DNA of 64,000 nt from Symbiodinium natans (Eukaryota; Sar; Dinophyceae; Suessiales; Symbiodiniaceae). Below the pieces are notes generated by a model. That model was not told the origin of the DNA. It searched no databases and worked only from the letters and a program-made list of their open reading frames with translations. Positions 23,357 through 33,889 of this stretch are shown piece by piece (positions within the stretch are counted from its first letter, which is position 1; each line of letters starts with the position of its first letter). A program made the position numbers and the translations under genes. Where the stretch lies: contig CAJNDS010002551.1 of NCBI GenBank assembly GCA_905221605.1, positions 97,001-161,000 on the forward strand, read 5' to 3'.

Positions 23357-25630
23357 CAATGGAGTACGCCGTTTTGGAAGAAAGTTGGACATGGGATGAG
23401 GGCCCGCCAGATGCCGTGCTGTGGGAGCCTTTGGGTTGGACACAGACGGCCAGGGTCGCGCGGAGTCACGAGGTGATCTACCTGAAGCTCAGCCCGCACC
23501 ACGGATACCGTCCCTTTAGACGCACAGTGGAGGCGGAGGACTCCAACTTTCGGTGGAAGATCTTCCGGCATGGCGCCGGGGAGCGTGTCATGGTGAGGTG
23601 CGCAGGACCGCCTGTCTACATAAGCGTCCACGCCGAGTGCCAGGATGGCGTGATCGTGTTGCATGCCTGCATGTGTAAAGCTGATTTTGCATGTGTGCGT
23701 ATATATAGGGACGTTGGGTGCATGGTGCTTGCAAGTCTGCCTGCAGGTTTCAGGGGCGCTCGTGCCTCTCGGGGGCGGCGGTCGTGCGTGCGACCATGGG
23801 GATGGAGAACAAGGTGTCAATACGGCTGTTGCAGCATGTGCTGAAAATCGAGATGGTCGAGACGAACAGGATGACCAACCAGCAGCACCTGCACATCGTG
23901 AGCAGCATGACAGGGCTGATTCTGACGCAGATCACCTGCTGCGTGTACATGCCCGACCAGGTGGACCTTCTGGAAAGGTATTTTCTCCGCCTGAATGACT
24001 GAACTCAGAACCTGCGTGCCCCGTATATGTTTGCCACATATACCTATACAAATATACAACCCATATACATATGTATATGTATATATTGTATATTGTATAT
24101 ATATATATATATATATATATCTGTTTTTATGCATATGTATATATATATATACATGTATATATATGTATATATATGTATATATATATATATGTATATATAT
24201 GTATGTATATATGTATATATATATGTATATATATGTATATATGTATATATATATATATATATTTTTATAGGTGATATGGCTAGATAGACAGACACACCCC
24301 CATCCCCATCCATGTTCTGTGCGATATGTCGCATCACAACAAAAGATAGCCTAAACCCTAAAACCTAAACCCTAAACCTTATAAACCCTAAGCCCTATAA
24401 ACCCTGAACCCTAAACCTTATAAACCCTCTAGACCCCCGAGACCCCTTAGTATATAGTCTTGCTTATTAAGGTGCATGCAGGCTGAGTGTGTCTATGTAG
24501 ATATGGTTCGCAGACAGGCTGCCTTTTTGAAGTTGCGGCGTTGCTGGAGCGCATGTTGCAAAACATGCTGAGCATGCATCCGGGGCTTGCATGCTGCAGC
24601 GCCACAACCGTGTATGCCAAGTGTATGCTCGATCTGAGTTGCTTCCGGCCTGCGTTTGCTCAAGTGACTGAAGTGCTCGCAGGGCAGAAGGCTCGCGAGC
24701 CGACGTGCAGCAGGGCAAGAAGCTCGCGCACATCCTCTAAACATGGTGCTCAGTGCTAACGCCCGCCAGAAGATCCAGGAGCATTTGACGCAGGCACAGT
24801 CTGGCATGCTCGTTCAGAGCATGCAGTCCTTGATGCGGTTCCTGCTGTCCACAGGTTTGGCCTACAAACAACGTCTGTCCTGCGAGCATGTGGGCACGCA
24901 TGAGTTAAACAGGGACGGACTGGGTGTGTCCGCGGGACACGTGCAAGACTTGGTGAGCAGTCTCGCTCATCTTGGTTTCGTCGAGGACGAGTGCAAACCC
25001 GTTTGCATAGAGGTTCCGGCCGACAGCCGGGGTGATCAGACTCGGGCCTTCAACGTGAAGCTGATGGCCCAGTCGGAGGGCAAGCTACCGCCCATGGATC
25101 CTTCGAGACTCCGCTTCGCCAGTGTCATGGGCTCGCACACAAACATGGTGTTCAGGTCGTTCCTCTACAAAGTCCTCTGTCTCGAGATGATCGTTTGTTT
25201 ATAGGCTTCATGTGTACACGTGTATATACATTGCATGAAGTGGTTTGGAATTCTAACTGCACGGTGTATGTGTGCGTGTACGCAGAGGCTATTCACCCAG
25301 ACACGGAGCTCACGGTCAATGGCAAGTTGAGCTTGGAAAAATTGGAGGGCATGGACAAGCCCTTCGCAGAGGCCATAAGGAATGGGGTGCACTGGACGGT
25401 CGTTGACCACGACGTGCAAGCAGAATTCCCGGCGTTCGCCTCCCTCATGCAAGCGTCCGGAAACGCAACAAATCAAATCAGCAAAATGGAAGACGAACTG
25501 CAGATAGCGTCCAAGATCATGCAGTCTGTGAAGTTGCACATGGCGAGGAACGCCGTGTCGAGTGTGACCTTTGCTGACGTGCAGAAGGACTTTCGGACCC
25601 ATTGGCGTCTGCAGAACATCCACGCCCCCC
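23357..25630 (+). pseudogene. Dinoflagellate-family protein of unknown function, interrupted
   Basis: Five coding blocks: 23357-23650 (MEYAVLEESWTWDEG...), about 23797-23976 ([17 protein letters not shown]...MPDQVDLLE), about 24513-24742, 24743-25155 (LSANARQKIQEHLTQAQSGM, LMRFLLSTGLAYKQRLSCE, VSAGHVQDLVSSLAHLGFVE), and about 25287-25630 (DTELTVNGKLSLEKLEGMD...). The helical, Leu-rich text resembles a family I associate with dinoflagellate genomes; I know no function. In the fourth region the frame changes twice within about 50 bases: VLAGQKARE, then DVQQGKKLAHIL, then MVLSANARQ. Two single-base losses would explain this. Coding similarity stops at 25630 against TATA-rich satellite. Truncated pseudogene is my call; sequencing error or an unseen large intron are alternatives. 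Confidence 0.55.
24060..24265 (+). repeat. TATATG/TA microsatellite in intron
   Basis: About 200 bases of TATA with GTATAT and CATATG interruptions, within the putative intron between blocks two and three of the 23.4-25.6 kb gene. A CCCTAAA-like patch follows at 24349-24440. Confidence 0.95.
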
Positions 25631-25799
25631 TCTATAAAGCAACCTTACATAAACCTTATAAACCCCAAAAAACAGGTACTCTCACCTCAATTCTATATAA
25701 AGCCCTCATTCGCCCGAAGTCTTACCATATAAACCCTATATATATATATATATATGAAAGAGCAGCCTTTCGGGTCTATTTAGCTCATTCCTTTTTTTA

Positions 25800-27335
25800 A
25801 TAAGTATTTAAACGATTTAAACGATTCAAACGATTTAAACGATTTAATTGAGTCCAATTAAATCGTTTAAATCGCCCAGGCCAATTAACTTATTTAATTC
25901 AGGCGTCCGATTTAAGCGATTTAATTGGGTCCAATTAAATCGTTTAAATCGCCCAGGCCAATTAAATAATTTAATCGGCCTGGGCGATTTAAACGATTTA
26001 ATTGGACTCAAATAAATCGTTTAAATCGCCCAGGTCAATTAAATTGTTTAATTCAGGCGTCCGATTTAAACGATTTAATTGGTTGGTTTATGGCTTGACT
26101 GGGTCTCCCCCCAATTAAATCGATTTAAACGATTTAAACGATTTAATCGATTTAAGCGATTTAATTGAGTCCAATTAAATCGTTTAAATCGCCCAGGCCA
26201 ATTAAGCTATTTAATTCAGGCGTCCGATTTGAACGATTTAATTGGACCCAATTAAATCGTTTAAATCGCCCAGGCCAATTAAACTATTTAATTGGCCTGG
26301 GCGATTTAAACGATTTAATTGGTTGGCTTATGGCTTGACTGGGTCTCCCCCCAATTAAATCGATTTAAACGATTTAAACGATTTGATCGATTTAAACGAT
26401 TTAATTGAGTCCAATTAAATCGTTTAAATCGCCCAGGCCAATTAAACTATTTAATTCAGGCGTCCGATTTAAACGATTTAATTGGTTGGTTTATGGCTTG
26501 GCTGGGTCTCCCCCCAATTAAATCGATTTAAACGATTTAATCGACCCCCCCCCGCCCCCCCGACTCTCCCCCCCACCCTCCACCACCCTCCAACCTTTCC
26601 CCTTCCCCCCCTACTCACAATTTACTACATTCACACCACTACTCGCACCTAACCCATCCTACCCCTCCTCTCACACCCTTTCACTCCAATTTAATTCAGG
26701 CGTCCGATTTAAACGATTTAATTGGACCCAATTAAATCGTTTAAACGATTAAATCGTTTAAATCGTTTAAATCGATTTAATTGGGGGGGAAACCCAGTCA
26801 AGCCATAAACCAACCAATTAAATCGTTTAAATCGCCCAGGCCAATGAAACTATTTAATTCAGGCGTCCGATTTAAACGATTTACTTGGACCCAATTAAAT
26901 CGTTTAAATCGCCCAGGCCAATTAAACTATTTAATTGGCCTGGGCGATTTAAACGATTTAATTGGTTGGTTTATGGCTTGACTGGGTCTCCCCCCAATTA
27001 AATCGATTTAATCGATTTAAACGATTTAAACGATTTAATCGATTTAAACGATTTAATTGAGTCCAATTAAATCGTTTAAATCGCCCAGGCCAATTAAGCT
27101 ATTTAATTCAGGCGTCCGATTTAAACGATTTAATTGGACCCAATTAAATCGTGTAAATCGATTAAATCGTTTAAATCGTTTAAATCGATTTAATTGGGGG
27201 GAAACCCAGTCAAGCCATAAACCAACCAATTAAATCGTTTAAATCGCCCAGGCCAATTAAACTATTTTATTCAGGCGTCCGATTTAAACGATTTAATTGG
27301 ACCAATTAATCGTTTAAATCGAATTAAATAAGTTT
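25800..27335. repeat. AT-rich inverted-repeat satellite (AAATCGTTT units)
   Basis: Built from AAACGATTTAATTGG and its complement CCAATTAAATCGTTT, joined by two linkers: CGCCCAGGCCAATTAA and AGGCGTCCGATTT. A longer module containing TTATGGCTTGACTGGGTCTC recurs at 26087, 26329, 26490 (one change) and 26971, and inverted at about 26790 and 27195. Nearly every segment can pair with a neighbour. The C-rich block at 26540-26681 interrupts it. Confidence 0.9.
26574..26681 (+). repeat. C-rich segment, first of two copies
   Basis: It starts CACCCTCCACCACCC and ends CTCTCACACCCTTT. The second copy is at 27489-27617, nearly identical apart from an insertion of about 20 bases (GCTCCGGCCCACACG and more). 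It lies inside the AT-rich satellite, so its flanks are unrelated to those of the second copy. Confidence 0.9.
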
Positions 27336-27339
27336 AACT

Positions 27340-27617
27340 TTAATCGAGACTCCACCCCCTCCCCCCTCCTCCCCCTCCACCCCCCCCCCCCCCCCCACCC
27401 CCCCCCCCACCCCCCTCCCCCCCTACCCCACCCCCCCTCCCCCCCTACCCTCACCACCCCCCCCCCCCTCCCTACCCCTCGCCCCCCGACCCTCCACCAC
27501 CCTCCAACCTTTCCCCTTCCCCCCCCTGCTCCGGCCCACACGCCCCCTTCCCACAATTTACTACATTCACACCACTACTCGCACCTAACCCATCCTACCC
27601 CTCCTCTCACACCCTTT
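27340..27617 (+). repeat. Poly-C/ACCCCC tract plus second copy of C-rich segment
   Basis: Runs of up to about 15 C separated by single A or T from 27350 to 27480, then the duplicated C-rich segment from 27489. Open frames on the opposite strand are Gly/Trp-rich artefacts. Confidence 0.92.
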
Positions 27618-27629
27618 AGCTATTAACCT

Positions 27630-27885
27630 GAAGTTATCATATTATGATAACCTCAGCTTCCCCATCATGAGTTATCATAATTATGATAACTTTAACTTCC
27701 CCATCATAAGTTATCATAATTATGATAACTTCAACTTCCCGATTTGAATTATCATAATTATGATAACTTTAAGTTCTTAATCTCAGAGTATGATAATTAT
27801 GATAAGTAACTTTTCATAATTATGATAAGATATCATAATTATGATAAGTTATCATAAGTTATCATAATTATGATAAGGTATCATA
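27630..27885. repeat. Palindrome array TTATCATAATTATGATAA
   Basis: About eight copies of an 18-base perfect palindrome (or its core ATAATTAT with flanks), the first ones spaced about 40 bases apart by AACTTCCCCATC-type linkers, later ones almost contiguous. A further copy sits at about 31819-31834, on the far side of the satellite island. Confidence 0.93.
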
Positions 27886-27939
27886 TAGGGCGTCCGCCTA
27901 TTGCGGTTCCCCTTATTTTTTTATAGATTACATAAATGT

Positions 27940-30900
27940 ATATATTTTAAACCCTAAACCATCGTCATAACCACGGCAACAAGTCGATGATGATGTAGGC
28001 ACCCCAAACCTATAGGGTTAAGTTTGACAGGTTTAGGGCTTAAGATTGAGGCATTGAAACGTAAGCCCGCAATGAAACCTAAACCCTAACCGTTCAACCC
28101 GATAGAGTTAAGGTTAAGCGGTTAGGGTTTCAGATTTAGGTATTTTTAAACTTTAAACCTAAACCCATAGAGATTTAACCTTAAGGGTTTAAAGTTCGGG
28201 CATTTAGACCTTAACCCTGATTCGTTTAGGGTCAGAACCCTAAAGCCCGATAGGGCTCTACAAGGAACAAAGGTTTTGACCCTAAAGGGTGCTGAAGGTA
28301 TACATGCCCAGACCTTAGGTTTTCTTGAACCATTGAACCCTACAGGGTTTAAAGGCTTAGGGTTAAAGGTTTGGGCATTACCAATACAATAGAACCTTAA
28401 AGCCCTATAGGGCTTCGGGCTTAAATCCCTAAACCTTAAATCCCATAGGGTTATGCCTACGTTTGTAGGGCTTTCGTCCCGGTGACGCGAGAATACTGTG
28501 AGCAAACGTCCTTTCACTACTTCCTGGGATTCAAAATATACACAAACCATATCGTCATATGATAGAATTCAGGTTTTGCTTATCGGGGGATGGTTGCTTG
28601 GGATATCTTAGCCTAGGTAAAGTTTTTAGGATAGAGGCTTTGTTTTGCTTACTGGGGCGTGATGGGGTTACCCTCATTGTCTTATAGTTTATTTACATGG
28701 ATATAAATCAAACCCGGAACCCTAGTTATAACCGCAGCAAAAAGTTATAACCTTGTCATATACATATATCCGCAGAGCTCGTCAAATCCGATCATGATGT
28801 AGGCGCCCCAACCCTATAGGGTTAAGGTTGACAGGTTCAGGGGTTAAGATTGAGGCATGTAAACCTAAGCCGGCAATTCAACCTCAACCCGAACCTTGAA
28901 ACCCTATAGAGTTAAGGTTTAAGGGGTTAGGATTTAGGATTTAGGCATTTAAAACGAAAACTCAAAGAGTTTTCACCTTAAGGGTTTAAAGTTCGGGCAT
29001 TTAGACCTTAACCCTGATTCGTTTAGGGTCAGAACCCTAAAGCCCGATAGGGCTCTACAAGGAACAAAGGTTTTAACCCTAAAGGGTGCTGAAGGTATAC
29101 ATCGAACCATTGAACCCTATAGGGTTCAAAGGTTTAGGGTTATTAGGGTTTAAGGTTTGGGCATTAATTACCTATACAATAGAACCACCCTATAGCGCTT
29201 GAGGCTTATATCCCTAAACCTTAAATCCCATGGGGTTATGCCTACGTTTGTAGGGCTTTCGTCCCGGTGACGCGAGAATACTGTGAGCAAATGTCCTTCA
29301 AAATAGAAACAAAAAGGATAATTCAAGTTTTGCTTATCGGGGGATGGTTGTTTGAGATATCTTAGGTAAGGTAGAGTTTTCCGGATGGGTTTTGTTTTGC
29401 TTATTGGGGCGTGATGGGGTTACCGTCATTGTCTTATAGGTTTATTTACATGCATATAAATCAAACCCTGAACGCTAGTTATAACCGCAGCAAAAAGTTA
29501 TAACCTTGTCATACACATATATCCTACTTGCTGGGATTCAACATGTAAGCAAACTATATCGTTAAATGATGGAATTCAGGTTTTGCTTATCGGGGGATGG
29601 TTGCTTGAGATATCTTAGCTAAGGTAAAGTCTTTGGGACAGATGTTTTGTTTCGCTTATTGGGGTGTGATGGGCTTCCCCTTATTCTTATGGGTTTACAT
29701 AAGTGTATAAGAATCAAACCCGGAACCCTAGTTATAACCGCAGCAAAAAGTTATAACCTTGTCATATACATATATCCGCAGAGCTCGTCAAATCCGATCA
29801 TGATGTAGGCGCCCCAACCCTATAGGGTTAAGGTTGACAGGTTCAGGGTTTAAGATTGAGGCATGTAAACCTAAGCCGGCAATTCAACCTCAACCCGAAC
29901 CTTGAAACCCTATAGAGTTAAGGTTTAAGGGGTTAGGATTTAGGATTTAGGCATTTAAAACGAAAACTCAAAGAGTTTTCACCTTAAGGGTTTAAAGTTC
30001 GGGCATTTAGACCTTAACCCTGATTCGTTTAGGGTCAGAACCCTAAAGCCCGATAGGGCTCTACAAGGAACAAAGGTTTTAACCCTAAAGGGTGCTGAAG
30101 GTATACATCGAACCATTGAACCCTATAGGGTTCAAAGGTTTAGGGTTATTAGGGTTTAAGGTTTGGGCATTAATTACCTATACAATAGAACCACCCTATA
30201 GCGCTTGAGGCTTATATCCCTAAACCTTAAATCCCATAGGGTTATGCCTACGTTTGTAGGGCTTTCGTCCCGGTGACGCGCGAATACTGTGAGCAAATGT
30301 CCTTCAAAATAGAAACAAAAAGGATTCAAGTCTTGCTTATCGGGGGATGGTTGTTTGAGATATCTTAGGTAAGGTAGAGTTTTCCGGATGGGTTTTGTTT
30401 TGCTTATTGGGGCGTGATGGGGTTACCGTCATTGTCTTATAGGTTTATTTACATGCATATAAATCAAACCCTGAACGCTAGTTATAACCGCAGCAAAAAG
30501 TTATAACCTTGTCATACACATATATCCTACTTGCTGGGATTCAACATGTAAGCAAACTATATCGTTAAATGATGGAATTCAGGTTTTGCTTATCGGGGGA
30601 TGGTTGCTTGAGATATCTTAGCTAAGGTAAAGTCTTTGGGACAGATGTTTTGTTTCGCTTATTGGGGTGTGATGGGCTTCCCCTTATTCTTATGGGTTTA
30701 CATAAGTGTATAAAAATCAAACCCCAACCCATAGTTATAAGCACAGCAATAAGTTATAACCTTGTCATATAGATATTTCCGCAGAGCTCGTCAAATCCGA
30801 TCATGATGTAGGCGCCCCAACCCTATAGGGTTAAGGTTGACAGGTTTAGGGTTCAAGATTGAAGCATTTTAACCTAAGCCGGCAATTCAACCTAAACCCT

Positions 30901-30960
30901 AACCTTTAAACCCTATAGAGTTAGGGTTTAAGGAGTTAGGGTTTAAGGCGCAATCCCATA
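27940..30960 (+). repeat. About 1-kb tandem satellite, two near-identical full copies plus diverged ends
   Basis: The phrase GTTATAACCGCAGCAAAAAG starts at 28725 and 29731 (period 1006), and a variant starts at 30734 (period 1003). The copies at 28725-29730 and 29731-30733 differ by only scattered changes. A diverged, shorter copy (about 804 bases) precedes them, and a partial copy follows to about 30950. Each unit contains several CCTATAGGGTT/AACCCTATAGGG phrases that resemble degraded CCCTAAA repeats, and two internal GGTTTTGCTTATCGGGGG subrepeats about 250 bases apart. No ORF is conserved between copies. Confidence 0.92.
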
Positions 30961-30978
30961 TAGTATACATACACTTAT

Positions 30979-31095
30979 GAGCAGAAAAGACACGGGGGAC
31001 ACTGCTTGCGATTCAGAATATTCGGAGCAGAAAAGACACAGGGGACACTGCGTGCGAATCAGGCTTTTTCGGAGCAGAAAAGATGCGGACGAGGT
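30979..31095 (+). repeat. 46-base tandem repeat, 2.5 copies
   Basis: GAGCAGAAAAGACAC followed by GGGGACACTGC starts at about 30979 and 31026, with a partial copy at about 31072. It lies between the 1-kb satellite and the octamer array. Confidence 0.85.
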
Positions 31096-31112
31096 ACCTC
31101 GGCAGGAGCACC

Positions 31113-31770
31113 GTTAAACCATTAAACCATTAAACCATTGAACCATTAAACCATTAAACCAATGGTTTCCCCCTTATGAGAATCCCCTAAACTATTAAAC
31201 CATTGAACCATTAAACCATTAAACCATTAAACCAATGGTTTTCCCCATATGAGAATCCCTGAAACCATTAAACCATTAAACCATTAAGCCATTCAGCCAT
31301 TAAGCCATTAAACCATGAAACCATTAAACCATTAAACCATTAAACCAATGGTTGCCCCCCCATGAAAATGGTTGAATGGTTAAGGGGATTCTCATATGGG
31401 GGAAACCAATGGTTTCATGGTTTAATGGTTTATGGTTTAATGGTTTAATGGTTGAGGGGATTTTCATAAGGGGGAAACCATTGGTTTAATGGTTTAATAG
31501 TTTAATAGTTTAATAGTTTAATGGTTTAATGGTTTAGGGGGTTTTTCATAAGGGGGAAACCATTGGTTTAATGGTTTAATGGTTTAATGGTTTCATGGTT
31601 TAATGGTTTAATGGTTTTGGGGATTTTCATAAAGGGAAACCATTGGTTTACTGGTTTAATGGTTTAATGGTTTAATGGTTTAATGGTTTAACGGTTTAAT
31701 GGTTTAATGGTTTTAGGGATTTTCGTATGGGGAAACCATTGGTTGAATGGTTAAATGGTTTAAACTGTTT
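31113..31770. repeat. ATTAAACC octamer array that inverts midway
   Basis: Up to about 31350 the plus strand reads (ATTAAACC)n; from about 31365 it reads the complement (GGTTTAAT)n. Spacers in the left half (AATGGTTTCCCC...TTATGAGAATCCCC) are mirrored in the right half (GGGGATTCTCATATGGGG, GGAAACC). The whole block could form one long hairpin. Some units are seven bases or carry ATTGAACC/TTTAATAG changes. Confidence 0.92.
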
Positions 31771-31826
31771 AAGGGAATGTGCAAAAAACACAGGGGAACC
31801 GCTATAGGCGGTGACCCATCATAATT

Positions 31827-32093
31827 ATGATAAATTGTCGTAGTTATCACAAGTTATCCTACTCGCTCTTTCCCGTTAAAAGTGCTTACGCCTTAAAGAC
31901 CTTAGTACATAAAACTGTGCTAAAGCGCAAAGAAAACAATGCTTACGATACAGAGACTTTGGCACACTATGTTGCGTCAAGACACAATGAAATTATGCTT
32001 GCGATCTATACAGTGAAACGGAAACAGGCTAGTTCCATCATTATTTTTTGTTCGTTGCTTACTTTTTTGTTTTATTTTGTAGAGTCACTGGGA
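31827..32093 (+). other. Open stretch upstream of minisatellite, uncertain coding
   Basis: An ATG-initiated frame of about 89 codons runs into the 51-base minisatellite and stops inside it at 32229. The product has a Lys-rich middle (KTVLKRKENN) and a hydrophobic stretch (SIIIFCSLLTFLFYFVES) that could span a membrane. No homology recognised. The AT-rich context makes a chance ORF plausible. Confidence 0.2.
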
Positions 32094-32455
32094 TTTGCTA
32101 TGACTGCGAGTGGGCGAAGCCTTAAACAGTCTTTAGGATTTGCTAGGACTGCGAGCGGGCGAAGCCGTTACCGAAAACAATCCCTGAAATTTGCTATGAC
32201 TGCGGGCGGGCGAAGCCGTTACCGAAAATAGTTTCTGGATTTTGCTATGACTGCGAGCGGGCGAAGCCGTTACCGAAAGCAGTTTCTGGATTTTGCTATG
32301 ACTGCGAGCGGGCGAAGCCGTTACCAAAAACAGTCCCTGAAATTTGCTATGACTGCGAGCGGGCGAAGCCGTTACCGAAAACAGTTTCTGGATTTTGCTA
32401 TGACTGCGAGCGGCGAAGCCGTTACCGAAAGCAGTTTCTGGATTTTGCTATGACA
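32094..32455 (+). repeat. 51-base minisatellite with three-unit higher-order structure
   Basis: Unit starts are at 32094, 32139, 32190, 32241, 32292, 32343, 32394 and 32444; the period is 51 except for a short first unit (45) and one single-base loss (50). Core: TTTGCTATGACTGCGAGCGG then GCGAAGCCGTTACC. The 3' ends alternate in a fixed order: CCCTGAAA, TTTCTGGA, TTTCTGGA, then the same order again, so the real period is 153. Confidence 0.93.
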
Positions 32456-32850
32456 TGAAGGGAAAGTGACCTTGCAGATATGCAATGAAATGCCTATTTC
32501 AGTTCGTGGCGTAAGAGAAAATGCCGCGAGCAATTTCACGGCTAATTGCGTGCGGCTAGGCCTAGAACTGCTGGGCATGAGATCTGTGTGCCATATGTAG
32601 GTGTAAATATGTACCTTTGTATTACGATATTTATATTCGCTTTTTTAAAGCAATAAGAAAAACCCAAAGCTAAATAGACCCTAAAGGCGGCGGGCTCATA
32701 TATATATATATATATACATATGTACATATGTGCATATGCACAAGATATATATATATATATATGGTAGCCCTCCCACCCCAAGATCCATGTTTTTCATACC
32801 CTTTTCACTCCACAAGAACCCTCAATCTGAAGTTTAAGGTTTAGGCATTA

Positions 32851-32959
32851 CCCTAAGGGTCCATGTACCTAAATAGGGAATACTTGGGCCTTAAAGTACT
32901 TGGTATACAGGGCATTTGGGGTCCAAGTATATAATAATTAGGTACATGGACCCTTAGGG
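32851..32959. mobile_element. 109-base MITE with perfect inverted ends and TTA target duplication
   Basis: Terminal inverted repeats start CCCTAAGGGTCCATGTACCT and match exactly over about 22 bases. The element is flanked on both sides by TTA (32848-32850 and 32960-32962). Neighbouring repeat copies (for example GGCATGACCTATAGGATTAG near 33340) appear to show the empty site without the insertion. A TTA duplication is typical of PIF/Harbinger elements. There is no coding capacity, so it would be non-autonomous; the superfamily is inferred from target size only. Confidence 0.75.
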
Positions 32960-32962
32960 TTA

Positions 32963-33885
32963 CCTATAGGATTAGAACCTTATAACCCTGAAGGGCTTGA
33001 TGCCTAAATCCCTAAGCCGTAAATTCCGCAGGGTTATGCCTTGGTTTGTAGGGCTTGCCTCCTGTGAAAATGCAAAGAGAATGTAGAATGAGTGCCCACA
33101 GCATCTATGTATATGGGGTGTAATATATATATATATATGTCTATATATATAGTATGTCAAATACAGATAATGGGGATGGAAGGATGGTAAGCCTCGAAGC
33201 ATAGGACTAGGAAGTATTCGAGTGCATAGGGTGAGCGAAAAACTAATTTACTCTAAGTCCCGGGGATGCGAGAATACTTTCAGCACATCTCTTTTCACTA
33301 TTTCCTGAGACCTTCCAACAGGTTTCGGGTTTAAGGTTTAGGCATGACCTATAGGATTAGAACTTTATAGCCCTGAAGAGGCGTACGCAAGCCAGAAGGT
33401 TTTGTTTAGATGCTTGACTGATCCATTTTTGATTTCAGGGTGTTTCAGGCGGTTGTACGTCTCCTAAGAAGAAATGATGCAGCATGAAGTAACTGCTGTT
33501 TAGAGAGTCAGCATTTACAGAGGTTGTAAGAGTTGGGTTTGTGAGGCCAACGAAGATTACACCCAGTTATTCTGTTCAGGGTTTACATTGTGTTATTTGC
33601 TCTGGCTTAGTTGCAGCATTTGGGATTACCGAGTGTAGGAGGTTGCCCGGAGGAATACATCTGTATACACGCATATGATTTTGCTGTGTGTGTATATATA
33701 TGTATATATTCTGCACTAACTTGTCATATCTTGTGTGATATTACATTGTGTGTTGTGCTACGTTGAGTCTTGCTTATGTTGATATTGGAGTTCATTCTAC
33801 TTTATACAATATCGCTATATGACATGATCTTATACTGCATGCTATTGAAGTATATGATCTGATGATCTGCATTCTACATTTACAT
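32963..33885. other. No gene recognised
   Basis: Degenerate copies of the CCTATAGG/AACCCT satellite vocabulary up to about 33370, a TATA microsatellite at 33123-33150, then AT-rich unique-looking sequence. No coding signal seen. Confidence 0.5.
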
Positions 33886-33889
33886 ATAC

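Noticed and set aside
27314-27556. Gly/Trp-rich 80-codon minus-strand ORF
   Set aside because: Complement of poly-C sequence.
32094-32455. CRISPR-like array
   Set aside because: Units are contiguous 51-base repeats without unique spacers, and the genome is eukaryotic.
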